Assembly (NCBI GenBank): GCA_027886175.1
Contig: JAJNNQ010000004.1
Location: 19,167,501-19,231,500 of the forward strand
Direction of reading: 5' to 3'
Source: Phylloscopus collybita
Taxonomy: Eukaryota > Chordata > Aves > Passeriformes > Phylloscopidae
Length of the DNA stretch: 64,000 nt
This document shows positions 1 through 11,900 of this stretch, one piece after another (position 1 is the first letter of the stretch; the number at the start of each line of letters is the position of its first letter). Under the pieces are notes generated by a model. The model ran no database searches, was not told the origin of the DNA, and was given only the letters and a program-made list of their open reading frames with translations. The position numbers were made by a program, and so were the translations under genes.

Positions 1-163
1 AGGATGGTAAAGTTGGGCTTTGGGATCAGGGAATGCATGAATGGAGGAGAAGGAGAGAGAGTGCTGATGGGGGAAAGCAGCACAGTTGTCATTCTTCTAA
101 TAAAAGTCTGGGATGCATCAATGCCAGGATATCGGATATCTATCTTAAAATTTATTGAATTTT

Positions 164-398
164 AACCAAAACAAACAAACAAACAAACAAAAACAAAACA
201 ACCACACAACCAAAAAACCAAACCAAACCAAAAAACAAACAAACAAACAAACAAAAAAAAAAAACACCAAAAACAAACAAAACAAAAAAAACAAAAAAAA
301 AAAAAAAAAAAAAAAAAAACACAAAAACAAAAACAAACAAAAAAAAAACCAAAACCAAAACCAAAACCAAACCAAACAAACAAAAACCCACCAAAAAA
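164..398. repeat. A/C-only low-complexity tract, 235 bp
   Basis: Every base from 164 to 398 on the plus strand is A or C. It mixes (CAAA)n, (CCAAA)n and long A-runs. Apparent open frames of Asn/Lys/Gln (plus) or Phe/Leu/Val/Cys (minus) here are artefacts of composition. Confidence 0.95.
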
Positions 399-805
399 TT
401 TAGGAACCCAGTCTAGTCTTCTTTTTACACAGAAACACAGGACACTGCAAATTTCCTGCGAGAACCAGAATGGCTGAAGGTACTTTTCCAATCTACTTTT
501 GGACATTAGAGGGGTACCATCATCAAAATGAAGAGATGAGATGTCAGCAAGAAGAAAAATAATATTTGTTTTCTTGAAATAGGCAAGGAAAAAGCAGTAG
601 AAGAGTCCACAGGTCAAATTCTCCTCAGATAACCTTTCTGCCTTTCCTAAAGTATTTGCAAATCCTGACAAGACCATAATTTAATTTAATTCAATGAAAT
701 GAGAGAAAGGTCATATTTGCATGAGAAAACAGTTAGGTGAGATGAGCCATCAGAAGAAATAAACCACTACATTTGCACCCAAAACCTCCAGGTAGGAAAT
801 GGAGG

Positions 806-849
806 TTTTTTGGTTTTGTTTTTTTGGTTTTTTTTTTTTTTTTTTTTTT
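806..849. repeat. T/G tract ending in a T20 run
   Basis: T-rich DNA with GG interruptions (TTTTTTGGTTTTGTTTTTTT), the reverse strand sense of the A/C tracts elsewhere in the window. Confidence 0.85.
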
Positions 850-3445
850 CAAAACATTATCATTAACACCAGTTAAAGATACTTCAAATAAAATTATTTT
901 TGTTCTCTTGTGGAGTAACTGTGTCTAACGCTCATATTAGAAACAAGGTTGTGTGTTCCTACACAAGAAACAAGTTTTGCTTTTTTTATCCATTTTTCCT
1001 TGTAGAGGCCTTTGGAAAACAGTGCAAACCAAAATTATTAAAACTTCCATAAGAAGCCTGTTTGCCAGCATCTCAAACAGAACTGCATTAATCAATCTTC
1101 AGTGATTTCACATCAACCCTGTAACAAATTCACTTTGCACATTTAACAAATCCCTCCACGATAATATTAATATCAGTGCTTATGCACTGATTCAGTGGAC
1201 AAATTATGCTTTAGCCTGAGCATATCCATGGCCCTAATTGCACAGGAAAATTAGGCTGCAAGTGATCAAATCTCGCCAATTATTTATTTAATTTACTTGC
1301 TAACAATAAGAAAATCCTCTCATACTAATGAGAAAAAATTCTACCACAGAATTATACCTCTCCCCATGCAAAGGAAGAAGGAAAAGAAAAGCACACCCCA
1401 TAGAGTTTGATAGATATTAAAGTTGTTTCTGTGATCCTCTTATCTCTTGGCTTGCAGATGGATGGACCATTTAATGAAAGCCATCAGTCTCCCTCCTATT
1501 AAAGGCACAAAGAATGACAAACTTCTTAACACGAGAACAGCTAAAATACCTCAGAAGTGCTCTGATCATCCCCTGTGTTGTTTCCAGCTGCAGCCTTATG
1601 AAACGCCTCGATTTTATCAAAATGTTTCTTAAATGTATTTCTTCATTAATTAATTTGCTGAAGTTTAGTTACTTGTTAACATTCATAAAACCATGACTGT
1701 ATTAGCATAATTTACAGCTCTAGTGCTGAAGGATCTTCATTCTTTAACTCCTAGAAACCTCTAACTGCACATCACAAACATCTGAGAAGACCACCTGCTT
1801 TGGCTCTCCTGCCATTTGGCTCTTTTCCAGAGAGAGCCAAACTCTGACAAGATTCCCACTATTAGGGGAAGGCTTTTGCAAAGCCAGACACAGAATCTGA
1901 ATTGTTTTATGGAGTGTAACACTCAACTCTCAGGTTCCATGGAGACATCCCTGACTATGCTTCTGGCAGCATCTTAGATTTTAACTATTTCTTTCCTCCT
2001 TGTTTTTCGAACTGGCACCAACTCTTTGAGAAAAGTGAAATGCTCATTAGCCTAAATTAATTCCCAATGAGTAGAGCTCACATAATTCTCTGTAACTAAT
2101 TCTTGTTCTGCCTGCAGCTGCACCACTAATCTGCCCATTGCTCCTGCACCTTGACATCTCTTCTAACTCAACAGTGCCATGACTTCTCACATCTCCCGCT
2201 CCTCTGCAGCTTCTCCTGTTGATTCACCTCATTATATTCCCCACAATGTTTCACTCTTCTGTTTTGTCTTTTGCTCCCAGCCTTATTAAGACTCAAATCT
2301 GTCGCTCGCTCTTTCTCCCCTCCGTGCACCACATATTTACTTCCACACACACTTCAGTGCCATCAGCTCTGAGTGCTTTTGATGTTTAGCATCACATGTT
2401 CATTTGGGATGACACAAAAATTCCTATTGGCTTTTGGCTCCTGGAAGTTTGTTTTTTTTTTTCCTCATCTCCGTCCCAGCGGTGAAATGGAAATAGAGAT
2501 CTGAGAGTTTTCGATGCTTTTATTTGACTGTTTCCTTCATATTTGGAGTTCTGGGCAGAATATGCATTTTTAATTACACATCACACAAAAAACACTCCTG
2601 CAATTGATAGATATTCTAAAATATTGTTTCCCTTTCTTCTGAGTCTCTGCATTCCATTAATTTACGATTTGCGGAGCTGCACCTGCTAGAAATGTTTGAA
2701 TTGCTGGAATTCTGCACCAAAACACTGGCAGCTAGAGGAACAAGAGGAATTATTTGAGCTGCAGCAACCCACTAGTCCAACAGTCACATTTGCTCACCAG
2801 GTCTCTATGATACCTTGGGTTGTTGAATGACTCTTGCTAAGCAATTAACTTCTGCAATACTTTCACAAGGTACAGAAAGAGAGGAGGAGTGAGATTTAAA
2901 TAACTGAGCCCAGAAAGGAGACTACTTAGAATGGCTGGTACTATGCTCTTGCCCTTGGAATTGCAGACAGCAGAAATAACAAGAATTGGAATTCACACTC
3001 TAGGGAGATGATGTAGTTGGTCAAGTAATGCACCAAAAATGTCCAACTACTCTCCCTAACATACATTGGAGATGCAATAATTATAATGGTGATAAGACTC
3101 ACAAACCCAGGAGTGAGTCGTATTAGCATTCCAGGGAAGATCTGCACTGTGTTAAATTTAGTTCCAAGAAAATGATGCAACTTTTAAGGAGAGGAAAGAG
3201 TGTCACATTACAGAGAGCTAAATATACCCCCAGAGCCATTACAAAGAATTAAGTCTCACTGTGAAAGCACTCTGTAGAGGACATGGCACCCACAATGGAG
3301 AATTTCAGAGTACTCATTCTGCATTATTTTCTATTAATGCATAGATTATTCAAAAGAGAAAGGTCACATTGATGACCATTCCTTTCTCGCCATAAGAAGA
3401 TAAATGTGTGATTAGCACTAGGCCACTGGGTGACTGTGACTCACC

Positions 3446-3462
3446 AAAAAAAAAAAAAAAAA
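3446..3462. repeat. Homopolymer A17
   Basis: Seventeen consecutive A following GACTCACC, with no recognisable element attached. Confidence 0.9.
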
Positions 3463-4105
3463 GGAAAAAGAAGGGAATAAAACAGAATCTTTTCAAAACT
3501 AGATCAGGAAATTAAATAATGGGAAAAGTGCAGGCACAAGTCAGCAAAACATTTGAAATTCTATAAGCTGGCAAACCACTGTTTGGGACAATTAAAGATA
3601 TTAAAAGTTTCTGAAGAATTTGGGTCACAATTCAATATTTTACTGCATCTCTAAGCTCAGGATGCCCACTGGGTTTCTGTTTCATGGAGTCAGAGGACAT
3701 TAAGACACAAAGCTTACACATTAAAGTCAGTTCAAGTATCCCTACACACTGAAGTAGCTGTGGTGACTCCTGGCATTTCTGATTAACTGACAGCACTGAA
3801 GGATCCTGAACCCCAGCAGCCACAAACCCTCTGAGACCTTGCAAAATGATTCCTGTAAAACCTCCAAGCTTCCTAGCTGGGATCATAGTGAGCAGGTGGA
3901 ATTTGACTTAACAAACTAACCAAACAAATACACCTAAACCACACACACAGCAGCTATCAGACATGAATGGGACTTCTTAAAATGCAATGCATTCTTTAGA
4001 GATGTTGTCAATTTTCTTTTTTTTCCAGTTCGAGGATTAAAAAATCATATTTTGGAGCACCTCTATGGACTTAATGAATTATTTTTTCCAGACATGATTG
4101 GTAGA

Positions 4106-4151
4106 CCAGGGATGCCAGCATTAAGAGCCCAGGGCACCCAGCATTAAGGGC
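4106..4151. repeat. 23-bp imperfect tandem duplication
   Basis: Two adjacent 23-bp units (4106-4128 and 4129-4151) match at 19 of 23 positions, sharing CCAGGG and CCAGCATTAAG. No known element is recognised. Confidence 0.85.
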
Positions 4152-4608
4152 TTATCCATAGCACAGATAGTTGGGATATTCAGCCTGCTAGGAACCTGTG
4201 AGGCACATGGAAGAATAACCAAACACAGGAAATGCAAAGGGAAAAATAATCTAAATAATCTGCTATCCCCTGCAGTTTATGAGCAGGAGTCAGTCCTGGG
4301 AGAAAGGTAGAAAACAATCTCAGATCTGGTTCTAAAGACCCCTCTGGGGGTGAGCAGTGCAAACAAGCACAAGGCACCACATTGGGAAGCGCTTGGGTGT
4401 CAATCTGAGACACAGCAGAAAGTTTGCTTAAGGTGAAGTACTCAAAGGCCTCTAGAAGTGAGAACTGGCAATTCCAGTGCTATTACAGCTTATATTTAAT
4501 TATATGAGTAGCACAAAATTCTTCTTATCATTATATACAAGTTGCTTTGACTATTTTCCAGTTGTGTTCCTCTTTTGTTCCATTAGAATATTTCAACAAA
4601 TACTCTAA

Positions 4609-4632
4609 TGAGAGTGCAGCTCTGCACTCTCA
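4609..4632. repeat. Near-perfect palindrome, 11-bp arms
   Basis: TGAGAGTGCAG and CTGCACTCTCA are separated by only two bases (CT). The spacing fits a cruciform or dimeric binding site better than a stable RNA hairpin. Confidence 0.8.
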
Positions 4633-6079
4633 GGCTAATCATCACAGTTTATCCATTAGGCATTCCAAGTTTCTGTCTCTCCCTGCTTTCTGATTACTGT
4701 CTGGTCAGTTAATTTCTGCAGCTTTTCTTCTGGAACTAATCAGGAATTAGGAGCTGCCATCAGCTTTGCTAGATACAGATTCCTACCCCTGGTTGGAAAG
4801 GATTTTAAAAGCAGGCAATTCTTGGCCTTTTCTGATTATCCACAGACAAGCTCATAATCCAGCTGCTCGTATTTAGGAAGCCAAGCAGTGAAATAAACAA
4901 TGTTGATAATAATCTGCTGTCCTTTATTTATTTATTTATTTCCCCCCTTAATTCAAGAAATAAAGCAAAAAACTTAGCATTCCAATCCTGAGACATCTGC
5001 TTTGCAGTTGGTCTTTTGGTTTTTAATCCCACGGGAGAATGGGTTTTAGTGAAAATGAAAAGAAAGGGCAGGAATCCACTAAAAAAAAAGCTCTTTTTAG
5101 GTGATATGTTTAAAATGGCCAGCATGTTTTGTCTAACAGTTTCTTTTGTGGCAACTAAATAAAGACATTTCACTCAAGTTTACTACAACTAAGATAGTGA
5201 TTAAAGAGATTTTGATTAAAGAGAGTTTTAAATAGATGTATCCCAGGGAAAGAGATTGATAGGATACTTAAATACTTATTCTTCTTGCAAAGCTGTAATA
5301 CTGTCTATATTCTATTTGAACAATTTGAAGAGAAAAGTGGAATAAAACTTTATAAAAAAGTATAATAATATATTGTACTATTCACTATTTATAGCAATGT
5401 GCCTTTAAAATAACACATCCACAGCATGATAAGTTATAATAATTCCTCACTCTCAGAAGTGAAAGGTCGTTCTTTCATTTCAGGATTCTCAGAAACAAAT
5501 GAATAAGCAAAATATCCAAGACTGAAGACAGAAAATTGCAGTGAGGATTTAGCAAGCAGCAAATGCGCAGGACACCAAAGCACAGGAGGAAGAGTCAAAC
5601 ATAAAATACCCCTGAATGGAGTGTCAGGTGGGAACAGTTTATTTGTGGTGCTGTAAGCTTAAGAAAATCAAGCCAGGACAAAGAAAACCCTTTTGAAAGC
5701 CCTCAGCAACAGCACCATAATTAGCTATGGCTAATAAGATGGTTGAAAAATCATCAGACACACACAAATAAATATGCTTTTAAGAAACCATTCTTTTTGA
5801 AACCCTAGCTGCCAATGACTTTAAGGATATTGCTTGTGGAGTGAACCCCCAGGCTGACAGCAGAAAAGACCCAGCCACAGGTTGAAACCAGGATCCACAG
5901 GAGCAAAGTCCAGTGGACACTTGAGGGTAAACAGAGAGCACAACCTGGAAAGAAACTTGCTCCAGGGCATAACAAAAGCAATGACAAACCCAAGGTTGCA
6001 CGTGTGGCTGAATTGTGTTAATGAAGCCATTAGTTATGCTAGCAGGAAGCTGTACCCTAAAGAGAATTGGAAAAAAACC

Positions 6080-6165
6080 CAAAACTCTCCCATCAGAGAA
6101 ACTTCTCATCTGGAAGCTGCTTCTTGTCCCTGCAGATGAGAAGTTTCTCTGAGGGGAGAATTTTG
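6080..6165. repeat. Long hairpin: 33-nt arms, 20-nt loop
   Basis: Arms 6080-6112 and 6133-6165 are reverse complements at 31 of 33 positions (mismatches 6092/6153 and 6085/6160). The inner part CAGAGAAACTTCTCATCTG pairs perfectly with 6133-6151, plus one more pair at 6093/6152. The loop is 6113-6132. It lies in the intron downstream of the large exon, so the pre-mRNA would carry the complement, which also folds. It could be a microRNA-like precursor, a decayed palindromic element or a local inverted duplication. Confidence 0.85.
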
Positions 6166-6205
6166 TTTTTCTGAGGAATTCTGAGGCATTTTGTTTTTCT
6201 GAGGA
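6161..6205. repeat. Degenerate 28-bp direct repeats beside the hairpin
   Basis: TTTTGTTTTTCTGAGGA occurs exactly at 6161-6177 and again at 6189-6205, a 28-bp period. The first copy overlaps the end of the right hairpin arm, whose TTTCTCTGAGG part resembles the repeat. An A/C tract follows 105 bp later. Confidence 0.8.
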
Positions 6206-6310
6206 GCAATGGAAGCTGTTGTGAAATTGACTGGCTGGTGTGTAGGGCCACACAGTTCCTCATGAAACAACCACAGAATACAGGTAGCCTGGGTGCAAGA
6301 CTGAAAAAAT

Positions 6311-6524
6311 AAAACAAAACCCAAAACCACAAAAAAAACCCCCAACCCCCCCCCCCCAAAAAAAAAAACCAACAACAAAAAAAACCCAAACAAAAAAACC
6401 CCAAACAAACAAACAAACAAAAACCCCACCAAAAAAAACAAACCCAAACCCACCCACCAAGAAAACAAACAAAAAAGCCCAAATAAAACAAAAAACCCAA
6501 AACAAACAAACACCCCCCCCACCC
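6311..6524. repeat. A/C tract, 214 bp, with a C12 run
   Basis: The first 150 bases are purely A and C. The remainder has only three other bases (G at 6461 and 6477, T at 6484). Positions 6346-6357 are a 12-C run. On the minus strand several G-runs of three or more alternate with T-rich spacers. Confidence 0.95.
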
Positions 6525-8887
6525 TACACTAGCTCTGCTGCTGCCTTATTGCACATTGATATGAAAAGCCTATCTCTCCTGCAGCCTGTATTGCTGCAAA
6601 TGCAAGATTTGGCTCATTTTAGAGCTTTGTTTGGGTTTGTACTCCACTCTTTGTGGTGTCCCATCCCCAAAGGTTGAGAAGGTAAATGCAACAGAGTGAA
6701 AGCCAGAAGCAGGCAGGGAAAAAAAGAAAAAAAAAAAAATCAGCAGGAAAATTCTGAATGTTGCATTTCAGTTCTCTGCCTGCAGGAGAGGTGTGATGGT
6801 GAGGCAGGATGTAGAATTGTGAACCACCAGTACTGTGATGGACTTTGAACACGTCATATTCAGAAACTTTATCTAGGGGGAGACAGAAAAGGAAATAAGG
6901 ACAGGACAGTGATGGAAATGGACTGAAGGAGTCCTTATCCTCCAAGGAGGATAGGCAAGGAGATGAAATTTTGTTGGACAACAAAAAACCAGAAATTATC
7001 AGAGAAGCAGGAGGAGGAGGAGTGGTAGACCCAGTGAGAGGAGCCTTGACACTACTGCAAAAGTTTTGAAGCTGTACTTTCAAATCTGTAAAATAACAGT
7101 TGTAACTGCCAATACTTACAGAAGTAGCTCAGCAGTGGCAGAATTCCAGTCAGTTTTACATTTTAGTTTATCAGTTATTTTTTTATTAACATTTTAAACT
7201 GGTTTTTGTTTTGTTGCTTTTTTTTTTACTGGGACAGTTCCTTGCTGTTTGAACACAACCTGCACTATTGTTAGTTCATATAATGTGAACTTTTATAGAA
7301 CAAACATTGAAACTACTAGCCCAGATGATTTTTGCATTTTCTCCCTTTATTAGACGTGGCACGTAAAAAAGTTAATTGTATTAATAATAGCGTATATGTA
7401 TCGATTTCTATCAGTCTTACTAAATTGCCTGCATATGAATAGACATGCACCAACCAAGGCTGAGCAAGAGCTGTCCTAAAATGAGAGTAAGTGCCATTTC
7501 TTTCAGAACATTAACTCAAAACTTCACACATACAGCACGGCCATGCAACTTGACTAGCTGATGAAAAGGAAAAATGCATCTAGTAGCCTGAAAGAGAATG
7601 AGACTGTCTTACATTAAATAAAATGATAGCCTGAAAAGTTTTACTGACAATCATAAATGCTTCAACAAAGGAGTACGAACTGTTCCCAGAACTACAAGTG
7701 GTTTTAAAATGATGATCACTGAGAACTGACAGGAAGGGAGAGAAAGCAGTAAAGAAATAAAAAGATAACAAGAAATATTTGAAATCACTGCTCGTATTTC
7801 CTTTTGTTCCCGTGTGCTCTCAGCCCACAGAAGGTGAATGTGATGTTGAACCCAAATGTATGGCTCTGTTTGGCCTCTGCTATGTACTCATTATTGCAGG
7901 AAGCTTCTCCTCACAGCAGAATACCAATGCTTTTCCACTCACCTCTCATGGCATGATTCTTCCCTTCCTTAACCTGTTTTTACACCAATAAACCCCTCTT
8001 GATTTCAGTAGAACTCCTTTTGATTTTTAGCAGCATAAACACCTCCTTTCCCAGGTTTGCATACCAAAAGAAAATATTGATTTTAAGTGGACTTCTGTTA
8101 TCAACACAGAAGCGTTAAATACACTGCTTGGCAAATTGGGAAAATACAAGTCTGGATTATTTAGTGTATCAGACTTGGCTGGAATTCTAGAGAAAATGCC
8201 TCAAGTACAACACAGTGCATCCCTATTTTATACACCATTGTACAGAACATCTACAAATTGCCCTGGAACCCACACACTGCCATAGGTCTGACTGACAGTA
8301 TTCCTGGGCTGTGGTTACTCCTAACGCTCTGCTAATCATTCTGTGCTCTAACATGCTCTGGAGAAAAATCTGTATGTTCCCAAAAAGTCAAAGAAGTCCC
8401 ACTAATGAAATTAAGTAAAAGGAATATAATGTATTTTTGTCAACAAAAGTCCCTTAAGCTAAACTTTGGAGGGTGAAGCACATGTATTATTCAATAGAAA
8501 AGATTTAATTAGTGTTTCTTTAAAATTACTCAGAGAAGGGACTGAAAGAACCAAAATAGTCCATCAGGATTGTTGAAAGGGTGCTAAGTAAATCTACAAA
8601 AGTCTGGTATTGCAGCACTGATGCACTTCAAATCTACCTGAAAGCAAAAGAGAGACAAGTGACAGTAAATCAAGTTCATTTCACAGAGCATTCAGGTTCT
8701 TTCAAACAGTGTGCATGACAGTAATTTTAAACAAGGTCTGGTATTCATTTTTTCCCAGACTATTTATAATATTATTACCTGATTCTAAGAATCCTGAATG
8801 TAGAAGATAAAGTGGATTTTAAACAGCAGTAACTCAAAGTCTGGGGAGGGAAAATGATTAGTTTGTTTCAAATGGGCTTGTGCCAGG

Positions 8888-8946
<59 letters not shown>
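8888..8946. repeat. Homopolymer A59
   Basis: Fifty-nine consecutive A, flanked by TGCCAGG and GATATCTC. No retroposed gene body or duplicated flanks are visible. It is the longest homopolymer in the window. Confidence 0.95.
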
Positions 8947-8948
<2 letters not shown>

Positions 8949-11900
8949 TATCTCACATTTGCAGATATTGATTTTCAGCTGGCTTGCCATGACACTATGA
9001 TTGCCTTAACAGACCATTGTCTGAAGGTTGTAAACTTCAACGAACCCACATCCCTCTTTTCCTAGAAGCTCCAAAAGTTTATTGATTCCAACGTTGTCTT
9101 TAAATTGAGATAATCTTTTGAAGATTTCAAACTTAATTTGTTGACTGCCTCTAAGTGACATGGGTTCAGCACTGTCATCAGATGAGTCAGACTGTCCTTG
9201 GCAGCTCTGACACTTTAAGTGGTGGGGTTTGCACTGCCAGGCTGGCAGGGGATGCTCTCATTATCCTCAGTGCTGTGTGGAACTCGGACGCACCACTCTG
9301 ACAGAGGGAGTTTTCATCTGCCTCTGAGCAGTGGATTGCCAGTGCACCCCTACTGAGTTTCAAAGTCATTTTCTCTTTTGTATTTCCTAATTGCAGGCTT
9401 TTTATTTCCTATCAGGCTCCTTGTGGAGCTGTTTTGTGCTGCAGCCAGCAGTGACACCCTGGACTTGATTCCCAGAGAGACTCACTGTCACTCCTAGCGA
9501 CTCATCCAGAGCTGCCCAGTGCCCAGTCTCACCCCCAACTGCTGATTATTGTTCTCCATCTCATGCTCCAAGGAGAAAGCCAATTATCATACAAAGGAAA
9601 ATGAAAGCATTGTCTGATTTGTGTTTACAGCCTGACCACAGGCCCTGGTGCAGGATGCTCAGCTCAGGCTGGGCTGCTGAGTGGGGCACCAACCACGGAG
9701 TTCATTCTTCCTTCTGCCAGCTGAACTCCTCACAGGAGCCCTAAGCTCTGAGTTAATCATTATCAGTATTGGCCTTTCATAATCTGGGCTATTACTATGG
9801 TTCAGCAAGCCATGATTGTGCTCAAGTATTTGAGCTCTGCAGGTGACACACACAGCAAAACACTGAATTATTCAATGTCTGTGTGGGTGATGGCCCCCTC
9901 TGACCTTTCACTTGTTTGTAATGTTGCTGGCTTTTTAATCTTTAAACCACTGTATAACCTGTGAATTCTCAAAGACTTCACCTTACATTACACTGACAAA
10001 AAAAAGCTGCTCCTTGTAGAAGCGTTCATTTTGTTTCTAACAAAATATTTTGCACTTTTTGGGGCATGACAGACGTTGACAAGGAAGTGCCTTCACGGAA
10101 ACTGAAAGAACATACTTCTTATTATCCATTTCGCTCTTTTAGAAGTCCCAGATGCCAGCGGTCTTTCTTAAATATAAAATAAAACAGCAACACTGCAGTT
10201 TATCATTCCTAAAGCTTTTTCAAAACGCGTGTCTAATCACAATGGGTCCTGCTCAGCACTCTTTATTCATGGCTTCCATCAAAGTCACACTTCCATGGGA
10301 ACTTAGCCTGAGGAAGGAACGCAGGGTAAGCCAAGGTGATTTCTGCAATCCATTATTGGGAAAATACAAGAAAACCTAATATTTTTTTGGTCTTCCCATT
10401 TAAAGGAAGTTTTAAATGTAGACTGTGCTGAAGCATTATGTTCTTAAGGAAATTCTTCTGACAAGAACAAAGCATTAAATAGTCTGAGAGAGATTGAGAC
10501 AGTGTAGCTGTGCTGAGGGAGAAATTCTGCAGTTAAATTAAATTTAGAATGTAGTTCCACTGTTCTAAAAAAGTGGTAGAAATACATATAATTGTGCCAT
10601 ACTACAGTCTATAACTCAGGCCTGTTATGTCAATGCTTACATGTAAGAAAACTTACTCTGTATCAGTAAGCAACATAACACACTACCCATTTGACTGAAA
10701 ATGTGCTTTATTTCTATAAACAACAGCTTCTCCCTAATTGACCTTCTCTATCACTCCTGTGGGTGGCCGTGCCATTCCCATTTTTTCATGCATCTAACTT
10801 AAATCAATGGCAAGGTGTGTTTGCCACTGCTAAAACATGAAACTGCACTGCACAGTCTTCATTTCTGGCCACGATGAAAGCTGGCAGGGGGGGATTCTGA
10901 CTCCTGCTTTGGAACAAACAGCACCAGAAAAGCATTTTGAATCTTCCTCATGTTGTGAATTGAGCTCCATTCATTGTCTAAGCAGTGGTAAGAGGCAGGG
11001 GTGACAGGAAAGCAAATTTACAGCAGAACACAGAGTGTCAGTATCTTTGAATATATTGATATATGGCCACAAAAAAATTCTTTCTCCTTCTCTTTCTCGA
11101 CCACTGGATGACATGCACATTACACTTGTATGCTTAATTAAGGATGTCATTACAATTGTCTTGGGAAAATGTGTTCACAAAATTCAGACAGCTAAACAAA
11201 ATGCAAGCTAAACTGACAAAGACACTGGTTTCAAAGCCAGAAAGTAAATGGTTAATTCCTTTGCCCAGTCAAGATTTGGTTGAGTGACCCACTTGAACAG
11301 AAAAACCAGCAGTTTTCCAGTTTTAGTAAGATCATTAAAACACCATTAGTTTACTTTTAACCTTGGTACAGAATACAATCACTCCATTTATTATTTTCCT
11401 GCCATCAGGGGCTAAATTCCAAAGGACAGTTTCTAGGCTTACAGATATCATGAGCATGTTACTCATTTCTGAATGCAGCTAAACCCCAGTGTTGTATTGG
11501 TAACATTTGGTTTGGTTGATATCATGCCACGTTAGATCTATGTTTCCATAACTTATACTTCTTCAGCACTTTGAAACTCTTCAGATGATTTTTGTGGAAG
11601 CAAATATATACAACAGAATATATCTCCTCATAAAAATGACAATATAAATGACAAGTGCTTTTACATTTTTTATTTTTTTTTTCTAACTAAAGCATGTTTT
11701 AAGATATGGAATAACAACAAAATTCCCTACCTATGAGAGTAAAGAATATAAAAGACAGGAAACTGCAGCATTTTTAGATATCTGCCAGAATGCCAAACCA
11801 TTTTTCACTTTGCCCAAAACACGAGAATTTGGCTCTGCTTCAGGCACTGAGCTGGGTGAAAGGCTGGGCATTTGGGAGAGGTAAAGGAAGCAGAGTTTGT

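Noticed and set aside
145..403. Several open frames rich in Phe/Leu/Val (minus) or Asn/Lys/Gln (plus)
   Set aside because: They are products of the A/C-only tract. The same applies to frames at 6093-6522, 19291-19684, 20702-20976, 51800-52140 and 59942-60227.
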